Below the pieces are notes generated by a model that was not told where the DNA came from, made no database searches, and saw only the letters and a program-made list of their open reading frames with translations. A program made the translations under genes and the position numbers. From the NCBI RefSeq assembly GCF_937959485.1, contig NZ_CALGPY010000004.1, positions 124,001-188,000 on the forward strand: a stretch of 64,000 nucleotides of DNA. Direction: 5' to 3'. Origin of the DNA: an uncultured Campylobacter sp. (lineage in GTDB: Bacteria > Campylobacterota > Campylobacteria > Campylobacterales > Campylobacteraceae). Numbering within the stretch: the stretch's first letter is position 1; every line of letters begins with the position of its first letter. This document shows positions 51,001 to 59,158 of the stretch, piece after piece.

Positions 51001-51602
51001 AGCGCGATTTGAGCGTTGCTAAGCTCGCGCAGGTCCTTTTTGAAGTAAAAATACGCCGCGGTTTTGACCCCCTCGATATTGCCGCCGTATGGGGCGAGGT
51101 TGAAATACATTCCTAAAATTTCATCCTTGCTGAAGTGCCACTCAAGCTGAAAGGCATTGAAAATTTCGATGATTTTGTTCTTGTAGCTGCGCTGTTTGGG
51201 GCGCATCATACGCGCGACCTGCATCGTGATCGTGGAGGCTCCGACGCGCTCGACGTTGCCCTCGCTTTTTTTAGTAAAATTTTGTGTAAAATTATACGTA
51301 GCCGCGCGCAAAATCGAGGCTGGATTGACGCCGAAATGGTAGTAAAAATAGCGATCTTCAAAGTAGATCGCGCTTTGTTTCAGCCGCGACGGTATTTCGT
51401 CTGCGGCTGCGTAGAAGCGCCAAATTTGATCGTCGCTGATCTGCATATTTAAAATTTCGCCGTTTCGGTCATATAAAATTCTACTCTTCTGCTTATTTAG
51501 CATATCCAAATTTAGCGGATAAAGCGCGTCTAGGATCAAAAACAGAGCGAATGCAAATGCGCAAAATAGCGCGATTTTTAACATAAATTTTAAAAATTTC
51601 AT
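48006..51602 (-). CDS. pbpC: Penicillin-binding protein 1C with two huge repeat insertions
   Basis: PbpC is a bifunctional murein glycosyltransferase/transpeptidase of the envelope. After an N-terminal membrane anchor come the GT51 domain (IYFEDRYFYYHFGVNP, GASTITMQVARM, to about residue 265), then the transpeptidase with GSTLKPFIYAKAL (serine nucleophile), SLNIPAVKLN and FKTGTSADARD, and a C-terminal domain. The protein has 1198 residues against about 770 usual. Some 315 residues (about 275-590) between the two enzyme domains and about 120 residues (about 1035-1158) in the C-terminal domain are A/N/S/Q-rich repeats; without them it has the normal length. All catalytic motifs remain, so it is probably active. 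Confidence 0.93.
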   Translation of the reverse strand: MKFLKFMLKIALFCAFAFALFLILDALYPLNLDMLNKQKSRILYDRNGEILNMQISDDQIWRFYAAADEIPSRLKQSAIYFEDRYFYYHFGVNPASILRAATYNFTQNFTKKSEGNVERVGASTITMQVARMMRPKQRSYKNKIIEIFNAFQLEWHFSKDEILGMYFNLAPYGGNIEGVKTAAYFYFKKDLRELSNAQIALLSVIPKNPNKNRLDRRSNINALKNRLISQLREGGVISQSEYERALAEPFSPRRYAAPNYAPHYALLAFNNYKMQNFTAKDDVNFTQNLEQGGTPGATTGQVNSSTRRTAAGAESNFSDAASVETNFTTAAKVGTNLSSVANTQAGVDLKEMNPKEADFKTNAPKSLNLGGTSLNLNEREGVESQAGAKSNESKSVKPNEREGANLYKRRDFIDAAHPSQNTQSLNLNEQRATAYSPQNFSADTEGQTEYLPQNPNADMNLNKRQNVTDAAHPYQDPRNSQNLNLNNRQDTAHLPQNFSADTSSSERSSANFSAQANSISDASAQTDFASSNANAQTDSTPGAKIQTNSVSGAKSRANFASDTKAQINSDLNAKAWGNSAGFEASAQSMKQTALAQELARLNEGKIYSSLDLKTQIALEGFLKSGILSLRDKGVRNGAAVLIDNESMRVIAYVGSHDFSANEGQNDGVRSQKNVGSTLKPFIYAKALERGLITPSKKLIDAPITFAGYVPRNYNQGFLGAVSATDALSLSLNIPAVKLNLMLGDDGLYEMLSNVHLAEFSKDYYGAGIALGSISMSLMDLSRLYSAFANGGKLRKLEIAGAKIGDDAKILTPQSAYIVTQMLRNAPRSYLGSVWQNTLNAPPLMFKTGTSADARDLYTVALTPKFTLGVWLGNFDGSKTRDLSGGVSAAKVAFNMFAFLDKSGMLGEAEFARPAGVSFRRVCTDAYREKECAQSADDLTIDGVEPNEECEIYGTSELFYLLKHGLVDPQKVRTGRCAAKFAAVRPVLNDINAKTYETGADGFLRLKVQCTAVFGERVYIRLSGGSREFIALNSTAFTGENSADLDSKHSSAAQQDNLKQNFAAQNSMLQNSAPQNLKSQNLTKQNSVEWNFIAKNPATRNLASQNSILQNSTEQNSEAQDFTAKNFTDRNSSQQNFVARDFTTQSLAPANSKVKTGEYFARTNGEAFTLSLGAGDFELGCLDENANFAKANFRVNERK
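48151..48450 (-). repeat. In-frame 15-base minisatellite in pbpC, about 20 units
   Basis: On the plus strand, units begin at 48151 and then every 15 bases to 48436, most of them opening with GAATTTTG, AAATTTTG or GAATTCTG. On the coding strand each unit encodes x-x-Q-N-F/S/L. The register is unbroken over about 300 bases, while the last six bases of each unit vary freely. Confidence 0.88.
49866..50078 (-). repeat. In-frame 30-base minisatellite in pbpC, seven units
   Basis: Units open with GGAATTT or variants at 49866, 49896, 49926, 49956, 49986, 50019 and 50049, so all steps are 30 bases but one of 33. They encode ten-residue repeats of the form A-Q-T-N/D-S-x-S-x-A-K. Beyond them, to about 50400, a longer block of roughly 55 codons (DAAHP ... 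LNLN ... PQNFSADT) occurs twice. Confidence 0.8.
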
Positions 51603-51639
51603 CGCGCAATTATATCAAAGAATTTTAATGATTTTAGGC

Positions 51640-51645
51640 TATAAT
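51640..51645 (+). promoter_or_regulatory. -10 box of the helicase gene
   Basis: A perfect TATAAT lies 26 bases before the TTG start at 51671, in the 41-base space after the divergent pbpC start. It overlaps an in-frame ATG at 51644, so that ATG cannot be part of the mRNA from this promoter. This decides the start codon. Confidence 0.55.
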
Positions 51646-51670
51646 GGCGCCTTTTTACAAAGGAATAATC

Positions 51671-53698
51671 TTGGACGCTCTAGCTAAGCTAAATACCGAA
51701 CAATACGCCGCCGCAACCGCTCCTGCGGGGCACAATTTAGTAATCGCAAGCGCGGGCACGGGCAAAACCAGCACCATCGTCGCGCGCATCGCTCATCTGC
51801 TAAATCTCGGCACGAGCCCTAGAAAAATTTTGCTTCTTACTTTTACGAACAAGGCTGCGAGCGAGATGATAGCGAGGCTGCAGCGGCATTTTGATAAAAA
51901 AATCACCTCCGCAATCGTCGCGGGCACCTTCCACGCCGTATCCTACGCCCTACTTCGCGAGCTGGACAAAGGCGTGATCCTAAAGCAGCCCGCCGAGCTC
52001 AAGACGCTGCTAAAAAGCCTCGTAGAAAAGCGCAAATTTTATCACGTAAGCGACGCGCGCCCCTACGGCGGGGCGTATCTATACGACGTGTACTCTCTGT
52101 ATCAAAACAAGGAGATGAGCGCGGATTTTGCGACGTGGTTTAGCAAAAACTACGAGGATCAGGCGGAATTTGCCGAAATTTACGCAGATATTTTGCGCGA
52201 GTTCGAGGAGGAAAAAACGAAATTTAATTACGCCGATTTCAACGACGTCTTGCTAAAGATGCGCCGTGAGCTGCAAAAGGGCGCGCCGCTGCGATTTGAT
52301 GAAATTTTAGTGGACGAGTATCAAGACACGAACTCGCTGCAAGGAAGCCTCATCGATGCCTTTGCGACGAAAAGCCTTTTTTGCGTCGGCGATTTCGATC
52401 AGAGCATCTACGCCTTCAACGGCGCGAACATCGACATCATCGGAAGCTTCGGCAAGCGCTTTGCGGACGCTAAAATTTACGCGCTGAACATCAACTACCG
52501 CTCAAGCTCGGCGATTTTGGCGCTTGCAAACCGCGTCATCGCGAACAATCCGCGCCTTTACGAAAAGAAGCTGATCGTGGGCCGCGAGGGAAAATTTAGC
52601 GCGCCTAGGCTGCATGTTTACGACGATACGGCGGCGCAATACGCTCACGTAGCCGCACAGATCGCGCAAAACGGAGTGCCGCGCGAAAAGATCGCCGTCA
52701 TCTTTCGCAACAACTCCAGCGCCGACGGCGTCGAGGTTGCGCTTAAGGAGCTCGGCATCGGTGCGAAGCGAAAAGGCGGCGTGAGCTTTTTTGAAAGCCG
52801 CGAAATCAAGGCCTTTACGGACATCTTTGCGATGATAATAAACCCAAAAGATATGATGGCCTTTATGAGTACGTGCGAATACGCAAGAGGCGTCGGCAGC
52901 GCGCTAAGCAAGGAGCTTTTCGATGCGCTGATCGCGCTTGGGCACGGAAGCATTCACGCAGGGCTTTTACGCCCCGACGAGAGCGTTAAAATTTTTGAAA
53001 AAAAGAGAAAAAACTATCAGCTCGGGCTTTTTGACGATGTCGATATAATCGGCTCGGTATCGCGCTTTGAGGCTTTGGAATTTGACGAGTTTTTTCGCTC
53101 GCATCCGGTGCTAAAACATAATAAAATCACCGAAGGCGGTGCAGTGTTTTTACACGAAATTTATAAAATTTTCAAAAAAAGCGGCTCCGTTGCAAGGTCT
53201 GCCACGCTGATCTCGCAGATCAAAAACTCGCGCCTTTTCGCGCTCGTGGCGGATTTCATCGCGACGAAACGCGCGACGCTGAAAAACGGCAAGATAGACG
53301 AGGATCGCAAGAAGGACGAGACCGCTCGCATTTACGATAAATGCGGAATTTTAGAGCAGATCGCGGGCAAATACGCGGATCCGCAGAGCTTTTATAACTT
53401 CATAACTCTGGGCGCAAAGGAGATGAGCGAGGGCAAGGGGGTAAATCTGCTCAGCGTGCACGCAAGCAAGGGGCTTGAGTTTTGCAGCGTCTATCTCATC
53501 GATCTGGCGCAAAACCGCTTCCCAAACCTCAAGCTAATGGCGATGGGCGGCAGCCTGGAGGAGGAGCGGCGGCTCTTTTACGTAGCGGTCACCAGAGCGC
53601 GCGACGAGCTGGTGCTAAGCTACGCGAAATTTGATAAGATCAGAAAAATTAATTATGAGCCGAGCTGCTTTTTAAGGGAAGCGGGGCTGGTAAAATAA
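51671..53698 (+). CDS. UvrD/Rep-family DNA helicase
   Basis: A superfamily 1 helicase of 675 residues with all motifs in order: SAGTGKTSTIVARIAHLL (Walker A), LLTFTNKAASEM, DEYQDTNSLQ (motif II), CVGDFDQSIYAFNGA (III), INYRSSSAIL (IV), SVHASKGLEFCSVYLIDL (V) and EEERRLFYVAVTRARDEL (VI). It unwinds DNA in repair or replication restart. I choose the TTG at 51671 because AAAGGAATAAT sits before it and the ATG at 51644 is inside a promoter box. It is divergent from pbpC. It could be UvrD or the Campylobacter PcrA-like paralogue; I leave the symbol open. Confidence 0.92.
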   Translation: MDALAKLNTEQYAAATAPAGHNLVIASAGTGKTSTIVARIAHLLNLGTSPRKILLLTFTNKAASEMIARLQRHFDKKITSAIVAGTFHAVSYALLRELDKGVILKQPAELKTLLKSLVEKRKFYHVSDARPYGGAYLYDVYSLYQNKEMSADFATWFSKNYEDQAEFAEIYADILREFEEEKTKFNYADFNDVLLKMRRELQKGAPLRFDEILVDEYQDTNSLQGSLIDAFATKSLFCVGDFDQSIYAFNGANIDIIGSFGKRFADAKIYALNINYRSSSAILALANRVIANNPRLYEKKLIVGREGKFSAPRLHVYDDTAAQYAHVAAQIAQNGVPREKIAVIFRNNSSADGVEVALKELGIGAKRKGGVSFFESREIKAFTDIFAMIINPKDMMAFMSTCEYARGVGSALSKELFDALIALGHGSIHAGLLRPDESVKIFEKKRKNYQLGLFDDVDIIGSVSRFEALEFDEFFRSHPVLKHNKITEGGAVFLHEIYKIFKKSGSVARSATLISQIKNSRLFALVADFIATKRATLKNGKIDEDRKKDETARIYDKCGILEQIAGKYADPQSFYNFITLGAKEMSEGKGVNLLSVHASKGLEFCSVYLIDLAQNRFPNLKLMAMGGSLEEERRLFYVAVTRARDELVLSYAKFDKIRKINYEPSCFLREAGLVK

Positions 53699-54554
53699 GG
53701 CAGAATTTTGCTCGCTAAATTTTAAATTTCATTTTAGCGCGGGCGGATCGTTTGGGTAAGAATTTTACTTCTTGCATACGCCTGACACGCCGCCCTGCTT
53801 CTTTATCGGATTGCTTGGTAAGAATTTTGCGGCGCGATTTTTGTAAATTTTACGATTTATAAATTTTCGCGGCACGGACGTTGTGCGATATTTTGCGGCT
53901 CGCTAAATTTCGCAGGCGGTAGCGGGGTTTGAAGCTGCGATTGAGAGGCGTGGTTGCCTGGGGCTTTTTTGCGAGCTGTGCGCGGGCTATGTGGCAGTGC
54001 GATCAGGGGCGGTCTAAAAATAGCGATATTTGCGGTGCGGGCGGTTGCAAAATTTTACGCCGCAAATGCGAGCCAAATTTTAAAATTTAGCTCCCGCTCT
54101 GCCGTAGAGTTTTGATGCGGTAAATTCTCCGTGAAATCTCGCACGGCTAGAATTTTGCAGAAGAATTCGACGGCAATAAAATTCCGCCCCCTATTTTGCT
54201 TTTTTCTTACTTTTAAATTTACGTGTTTTATACATCGCAGAACTCAAATTTTATTTAATAAATTTAAAAACGCCGCAAATTCTACGACGAGTTAAAATTT
54301 TAAAGCGCTTCAAATTTACAGCGCTGCGAAATTTAAAATTTCACTACGTATTGCGCGCGCTGTAAAAAATACGCGCCCCACTAAATTTATTGTAGCACGA
54401 AATCCCGAGCGGCGGCAACCCGCATATTTGATAAATAGATTTCGCATCGCGTAAAATTCCATTGCCGGTAAAGTTTGCTGCCGATCAATTTATCGCCGCA
54501 TAAAATACTGTCGCGCAAATTTAGCGCAGCACAAAGTCCTTCGCCGCGCAAATC
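53699..54554. other. Gene-free spacer between helicase and upp
   Basis: About 850 bases with AATT words near 53700, 53760, 53830 and from 54060 to 54340, and plain sequence elsewhere. Both flanking genes end here (convergent), so terminators are expected, but I see no strong GC hairpin with a T-run. No tRNA or small gene is evident. Confidence 0.4.
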
Positions 54555-55223
54555 TCACAGCGTATTAAATACCCTATCTCCCGCGTCTCCGAGGCCCGGC
54601 ACGATATATTTTTGCTCGTTTAGTCTCTCGTCGATCGCCGCGGTAAAAACCTCGACCTGCGGGTAGATCTCGCTAAATTTATGAAGCCCCTCGGGCGCTG
54701 CGATGATGGAGATAAATTTGATCTTTTTGACGCCGTTTTTCAGCAGAAATTTCACTGCGTCGATCGCCGTGCCGCCGGTCGCAAACATCGGATCGATGAT
54801 GATTGCGGTGCGTTCTGCGGCGTCTGCGGGCAGTTTGGCGTAAAAAAACTCTGCCTGCGCGGTCTTTTCATCGCGTTGAAAGCCTAAAAATCCCACGCTA
54901 GCATCCGGTATGAGCTTGAAAACGCTATCCAGCATCCCCAGCGCGGCGCGCAAAATCGGGCAGATCATGATCTTTGTGGCGAGCTTATACGCGCTAGTTT
55001 GCGCCACGGGCGTATGCACGCTCACCTCGCGCAGCGCCAGATCGCGCGTCGCCTCAAACATCATCAGGTAGCTGATCTCATCGACGAGCATACGGAACTG
55101 AAACGGATCGGTCTCTCGATCGCGCAGGATCGTGAGCTTATGCTCGATCAGTGGGTGCTTGATCAGCCTCACGTTAGGCAGCTCGCACGCGGTTTGGTAC
55201 GTACATTTTTGGCTTTGGCTCAT
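54555..55223 (-). CDS. upp: Uracil phosphoribosyltransferase
   Basis: Upp converts uracil and PRPP to UMP in pyrimidine salvage. The PRPP-binding loop is IIIDPMFATGGTAIDAV near residue 145, and RAALGMLDSVFKLIPDASVGF and IVPGLGDAGDRVFNTL at the C-terminus are family hallmarks. Length is 222 residues against about 208 usual, the excess being a short N-terminal leader (SQSQKCTYQTACEL); a start closer to VRLIKHPLIEHKL is not available as ATG, so the ATG at 55223 with AAGGAG upstream stands. It is a single gene. Confidence 0.95.
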   Translation of the reverse strand: MSQSQKCTYQTACELPNVRLIKHPLIEHKLTILRDRETDPFQFRMLVDEISYLMMFEATRDLALREVSVHTPVAQTSAYKLATKIMICPILRAALGMLDSVFKLIPDASVGFLGFQRDEKTAQAEFFYAKLPADAAERTAIIIDPMFATGGTAIDAVKFLLKNGVKKIKFISIIAAPEGLHKFSEIYPQVEVFTAAIDERLNEQKYIVPGLGDAGDRVFNTL

Positions 55224-55761
55224 TTTCTCTCCTTAAATTTATTGAATTTTGCGCCCTTTGGGCATTTTAATCGTATGTTTTAGCGCGAGCGCTCGCGTCA
55301 TTTCGCTGGAATTTCGCCGATAACGGCAACGCGATTTTAAATTTAGCTCATTTTAGCTCACAATGCGCGCGTTATATTTAAATTTAGCTCGGCGGCTCGC
55401 TTTAAATTTAGCGCTTTTAAAAACGCAGCCCTTTAAATTTTGCCCGCCCGCGCCGTCTCTAATTTAGCCGTTCTTTAAATACGGCACGCCTTTTAAGGCA
55501 CCTAGCGTTTTAATACGGCGGGCGTTTGCGGCGTAAATTTTATCTGCGAAATTATCGTCTGAGGCGGCTTTAAATTTACTTAATGCTCTCGCTCGTGAGC
55601 TAAATTTTAAAATTCCCCGCTGTCTTGCGCGCCGACAAAATTTTAATTTCATACACGCTGATCGCCCCGCAAACGAGCTAAAATAAATCGAGCATATCCT
55701 TAAATTTAGCCCGCCGCAAGCGGTTAAATTTGCCGTACCGAAGCGATCAAATTTAACAGCC
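55224..55761. other. Gene-free spacer
   Basis: No convincing gene. A minus-strand frame at 55464-55652 has K/R/F-rich content typical of translated AAATTT words and is not called. TTTAAATTTAGC words recur about every 20-30 bases between 55330 and 55440. Confidence 0.4.
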
Positions 55762-56355
55762 CTACTCCTTTACTACGCGCAGGAACGAATACACATCCTG
55801 AACTCCCGGCGCGTGCGTCGCATACCAGATCGCGTGCTTTTCGTGCTCGATATCGCTCACCACGCCGCTAAATACCACGTCGCAGCCTACGATCGCCACG
55901 CGCACCGTAGTGCCCGAAACGTCGGTGTCGGAAAAGAGATTTTTCTTTAAATTTGTAAAAATTTCAAACGAATTGCACGGATATTCGGGCTTTTTGACGC
56001 GCAGATAGGTATGCACGCGCCGCACGCCTTCGGTTTGCCGAGCCAAAGCAAGCAGCGGCTCGCGCATCGCCTCACTCTCAAGCAGCCCAATGAGATAGAC
56101 CTCGCCGTAGAAGCACTCGACCTCCAAATCCCAGCTGCTAAGGCCTTTGGTAAATAGAATTTTGCTTTGAATTTTAGTCTGGATGAGCTTGTCGCTAGCG
56201 ACCTCGCTTACGCTGCGGCGGTCGCGCGCTACGGAGTAGATGTCGTATACGCTAAGCGCGTTGCCAGCGGGCGTCAGCGGAGCCGCGCACGAGCTAAATA
56301 GCGCCGCGCAAGAGAGCAAAAACACCGCTAAAATCGCTAGAAACAAAACCCTCAA
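55762..56355 (-). CDS. Outer-membrane lipoprotein with two BON domains (DolP/OsmY-like)
   Basis: The N-terminus is a lipoprotein signal with the lipobox LFSSC near residue 22, so the mature protein is anchored by lipid. Two BON domains follow, about residues 50-115 (VASDKLIQTKIQSKIL, LDVECFYGEVYLIGLLES-like, GVRRVHTYLRV) and 125-195 (TVRVAIVGCDVVFSGVV, PGVQDVYSFLRV). Such proteins (DolP/YraP) bind phospholipid and support outer-membrane integrity. Length 197 is normal for the two-BON type. Alone, with long spacers on both sides. Confidence 0.87.
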   Translation of the reverse strand: MRVLFLAILAVFLLSCAALFSSCAAPLTPAGNALSVYDIYSVARDRRSVSEVASDKLIQTKIQSKILFTKGLSSWDLEVECFYGEVYLIGLLESEAMREPLLALARQTEGVRRVHTYLRVKKPEYPCNSFEIFTNLKKNLFSDTDVSGTTVRVAIVGCDVVFSGVVSDIEHEKHAIWYATHAPGVQDVYSFLRVVKE

Positions 56356-56731
56356 ACCATCTCCAATCTCGTTTAATTTCTAATTATCTCAAGCCAGCTA
56401 CCGGCGCTGTTTTTAAATTTAGCCCTGCAGGCGCCATTTTGCCGCAACTTGAAATTCTGCTCCGTGAGATTTCACCAAAGCCGCACGCCGTAAAATTTTA
56501 CAATATAAATTTTAAAATTTACGTTGTAATTCGCACAGCTTGCGGAATTCTGCGTTTTCGCCATAGCGAAATTTCACGCGCAGTATTCGTCGTCATAAAA
56601 TTCTACGTGCTAAATTTTTCATCGTAAAATTTGCCGCGCGAAATTCTACGGAGTAAATTTCTCGCGGCGGAATTCGCTTCTGTAAAATTTTATATTTCAA
56701 AACCCGCGCCCAAAATTCCGCCCAGTCGTGG
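56356..56731. repeat. AATT-core repeat spacer
   Basis: From 56490 to 56715 the spacer is a run of AAATTTTA, GGAATTCTG and AAATTCTACG words spaced about 12-22 bases apart. No gene is visible on either strand. Confidence 0.5.
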
Positions 56732-57505
56732 CTAATTCGTCGTAAGTCCGCCGTCTATCGCAAATATTGCGCCGCTGACCCATTTCGCCGCATCCGACGC
56801 CAAAAACACCGCCGCATCGCCGATGTCCTGCGCGCTGCCGATTTTGCCGAGCGGATAGATATTTTGCACCATCTGCTCGAACGCCTCGCGCCCCTGCGGG
56901 CTAAGCGCACTTAAATTTCGCTCAAACTGCGGCGTCAGCACGCTTCCGGGCGCTATGGCGTTGACGCGAATGCCGAGTTTGCCGACCTCGAAGGCAAGCG
57001 ATTTGGTGAAAGAATTTAGCGCGCCTTTGGTGATCGAATACGCCGTCGTGGTGCGCCCTACGAGCATTCGGTTCGCAAAATACGACGAAATATTGATCAC
57101 GCAGCCCTTGCTAGCCGCAAGCGCGCCCAAAAGCCCCTGAGTAAGCAGATATGGCGCTTTGACGTTTAGGTTTAGATGAGCGTCCAGCAGCGCTTCGTCG
57201 GTCGCCTCAAACGGTACGAATTTTCCCAACCCGGCGTTATTTACTAGGATATCTATCTTAGGAGATTGCGCTAAAATGCGCTCGCAAAGGCCTTTTATCG
57301 TTTTGCTTTGCGCCAAATCCGCCTCTATCGCGTAAGCTTTCACGCCGTAACCGCCCAAGGCCTCCTGTGCGATTTTTAATTTCTCCACGCTTCTGCCGAG
57401 TAGGATCAAATTAGCACCCTCTTCGGCGAAACACTTTGCGATGCCAAGCCCTATGCCGTCACTTCCGCCCGTAATTACGGCGGTTTTTCCCTCTAATCGT
57501 TTCAT
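56732..57505 (-). CDS. Short-chain dehydrogenase/reductase
   Basis: A classic SDR of 257 residues using NAD(P): cofactor loop TGGSDGIGLGIA near residue 12, NNAGLG near 90, the catalytic serine in VINISSYF and the YxxxK in AYSITKGALN near 157, and SGAIFAIDGGLTTN at the C-terminus. It resembles glucose dehydrogenase, gluconate dehydrogenase and FabG-type enzymes; substrate cannot be assigned. The ATG has AAAGGAAAA upstream. It stands alone. Confidence 0.88.
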   Translation of the reverse strand: MKRLEGKTAVITGGSDGIGLGIAKCFAEEGANLILLGRSVEKLKIAQEALGGYGVKAYAIEADLAQSKTIKGLCERILAQSPKIDILVNNAGLGKFVPFEATDEALLDAHLNLNVKAPYLLTQGLLGALAASKGCVINISSYFANRMLVGRTTTAYSITKGALNSFTKSLAFEVGKLGIRVNAIAPGSVLTPQFERNLSALSPQGREAFEQMVQNIYPLGKIGSAQDIGDAAVFLASDAAKWVSGAIFAIDGGLTTN

Positions 57506-57763
57506 ACTTTTCCTTTCAATGTGTAAATTTATGCTCTAAAAATTTGAGCGAGACTTACGGATCTTGCAAACTTCGAAATTTTGCAGGCTTTAAAATTTCG
57601 CTCACTTTAAAATTTTGCGGCGAAGCGAAGTTCCGTCGATAAAATTTTACTAACTTTAAAATTCCATCGATAAAATTTCACGACAAAATTTCATCGTAAA
57701 GCTCGCGACGGAATTTCATCGGGAATTCCATCCGTAAATTCCACCCAAACTGCGCTGCTTGGC
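57506..57763. repeat. AATT-core repeat spacer
   Basis: This is one of the clearest intergenic copies: AAATTTTGC, AAAATTTCG, AAAATTCCAT and GGAATTTCAT words follow each other about every 10-25 bases from 57575 to 57745. It has no coding frame and no visible terminator. Confidence 0.6.
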
Positions 57764-58132
57764 TTACAGCACCTGTTTTACACTACTAGCCGTGATTTCA
57801 AGTAGCCTCGTAGCAAACGGAAATTTCGCCTTCGTTTCTTCAAACTCCGCACCGCTATCAATAAAGCGCGCCGTACCCTTCACCACAAAGCCGCGCCCCG
57901 CGCCGAACCTGCCTGCTAGCTCCTTCGTTGCGATGCTAAGCTCGACGTTTGGATTTGCATCCACGTTACTTTGCGTCTTTTTCATACCCGCGGCTGGGAT
58001 GAGGATGCGATCACCTTTAATGACTAGATATCTGTTCCACGTATTGCTGATGTGAGCCTCGCCGTGCGCGCAGGTAGCGATACCCACGGCGCATTCATAA
58101 TTTAAAATTTCTAAAAATTCCTTGCTAAACAT
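57764..58132 (-). CDS. Pyridoxamine 5'-phosphate oxidase-fold FMN-binding protein
   Basis: A 122-residue split-barrel protein. The pattern CAVGIATCAHGEAHISNTWNRYL at the N-terminus, DRILIPAAGMKKTQSNVDANP in the middle and VVKGTARFIDSG near 90 match small PPOX-fold proteins that bind FMN or F420-like cofactors. Function is unknown; members are often called general stress or flavin reductase-like proteins. ATG with AAGGAG upstream. It lies 98 bases from the AlkD-like gene on the same strand. Confidence 0.8.
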   Translation of the reverse strand: MFSKEFLEILNYECAVGIATCAHGEAHISNTWNRYLVIKGDRILIPAAGMKKTQSNVDANPNVELSIATKELAGRFGAGRGFVVKGTARFIDSGAEFEETKAKFPFATRLLEITASSVKQVL

Positions 58133-58230
58133 TTTTTCTCCTTAAATTTACGTTTTAAAGCTCGCGATTTTGGCTGACAAGCCCCGCGCGCAACTGAAAT
58201 TCTAACTGCCTCCGTTACTTTCTGCCGCGG

Positions 58231-58911
58231 CTAAATTTTATACTTCAAAAGCGCATCTTTTTCGGCTTTGCTTACGCGGAAGCTATCGCGGATCTTCGAT
58301 ATCGCCTTGTTTTGGATAAATTTAGCCGCCCGTTTGCTCGCCAAAAACGCAAGCGTGATCTCACGCTGCTTGATAAACATCTCAGCTATCGCCCACGCCG
58401 TGCCCATCTGCACGTAGTACCGCTCGTCGCTTTCGGCGGCGCAAATTTCAAAAAATTCCTCGGGCGTGAGCGCGCCCATATTTCGCATAAAATAAACGTA
58501 GAAAAATCGCCTCTCAAACTCGTCCGCACCGTTTTTAGCCTGCTTTAGTAGCGCGTCCGCAAGAGAGGCGTTCCTGAATTTCGGAGCGAACATATCGCAA
58601 ACCGCCCAATTAGGCATCGTTTTGATAAAACTGCTCGCAAGCGCAAATTTCGCCTCATCTTGCTTTAAAAGCATTATAAAAAAGCCTTTTAGCACGAACT
58701 CTTCGTGAAAGACGGGCTCGTAATTTTGCAGCTCGCGCCACGCCTCGTCCGTGCCGCCCAAAGCGGCGAAGCTTTTGCGAGCAAGTGCGCGCAGTGCGGG
58801 AGTGCGCACGCCCAAAATCTGCGGCGCGGGTATTAGGCGCTGCGAAAATTTCGCTAGCTTCTCCTCGCTTAGCGCCCGCAGCTGCCCTAGCATATTTTCT
58901 CGTAAATCCAT
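58231..58911 (-). CDS. DNA alkylation repair protein (AlkD-like HEAT repeat)
   Basis: A 226-residue all-helical protein of the AlkD family. IPAPQILGVRTPALRALARK near residue 25 is the entry motif, followed by repeated helices with NWAVCDMFAPKF near 100, and the C-terminal AISKIRDSFRVSKAEKD. AlkD proteins excise alkylated purines or bind DNA; some family members lack glycosylase activity, which cannot be judged here. It is followed by the PPOX-fold gene. Confidence 0.85.
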   Translation of the reverse strand: MDLRENMLGQLRALSEEKLAKFSQRLIPAPQILGVRTPALRALARKSFAALGGTDEAWRELQNYEPVFHEEFVLKGFFIMLLKQDEAKFALASSFIKTMPNWAVCDMFAPKFRNASLADALLKQAKNGADEFERRFFYVYFMRNMGALTPEEFFEICAAESDERYYVQMGTAWAIAEMFIKQREITLAFLASKRAAKFIQNKAISKIRDSFRVSKAEKDALLKYKI

Positions 58912-59158
58912 AGCTTTCCTTTAAATTTAATCGTAAATTTAATCGCGCACAAGATTGCGATTTTATAATGGTGCGCCGAAATTTAGCCGCACCAGATTGT
59001 TTATTTAAACAGATCGCGCCGCGCCCACAAACTAATCGCTCGATAGATCGCGTTTAAATCGCTCGCCGCACCCGCTCAAAGTCTTTTTTCTAAAAAACGC
59101 ACCCTGCTAAATCGCGCTGTATACCTCAGGGTAGAGCAAGCCGTATCGCCAAAGCCGC

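Noticed and set aside
55464..55652. Small minus-strand frame of 62 codons
   Set aside because: K/R/F/A-rich translation of spacer words with no ribosome binding site or likeness to anything known.
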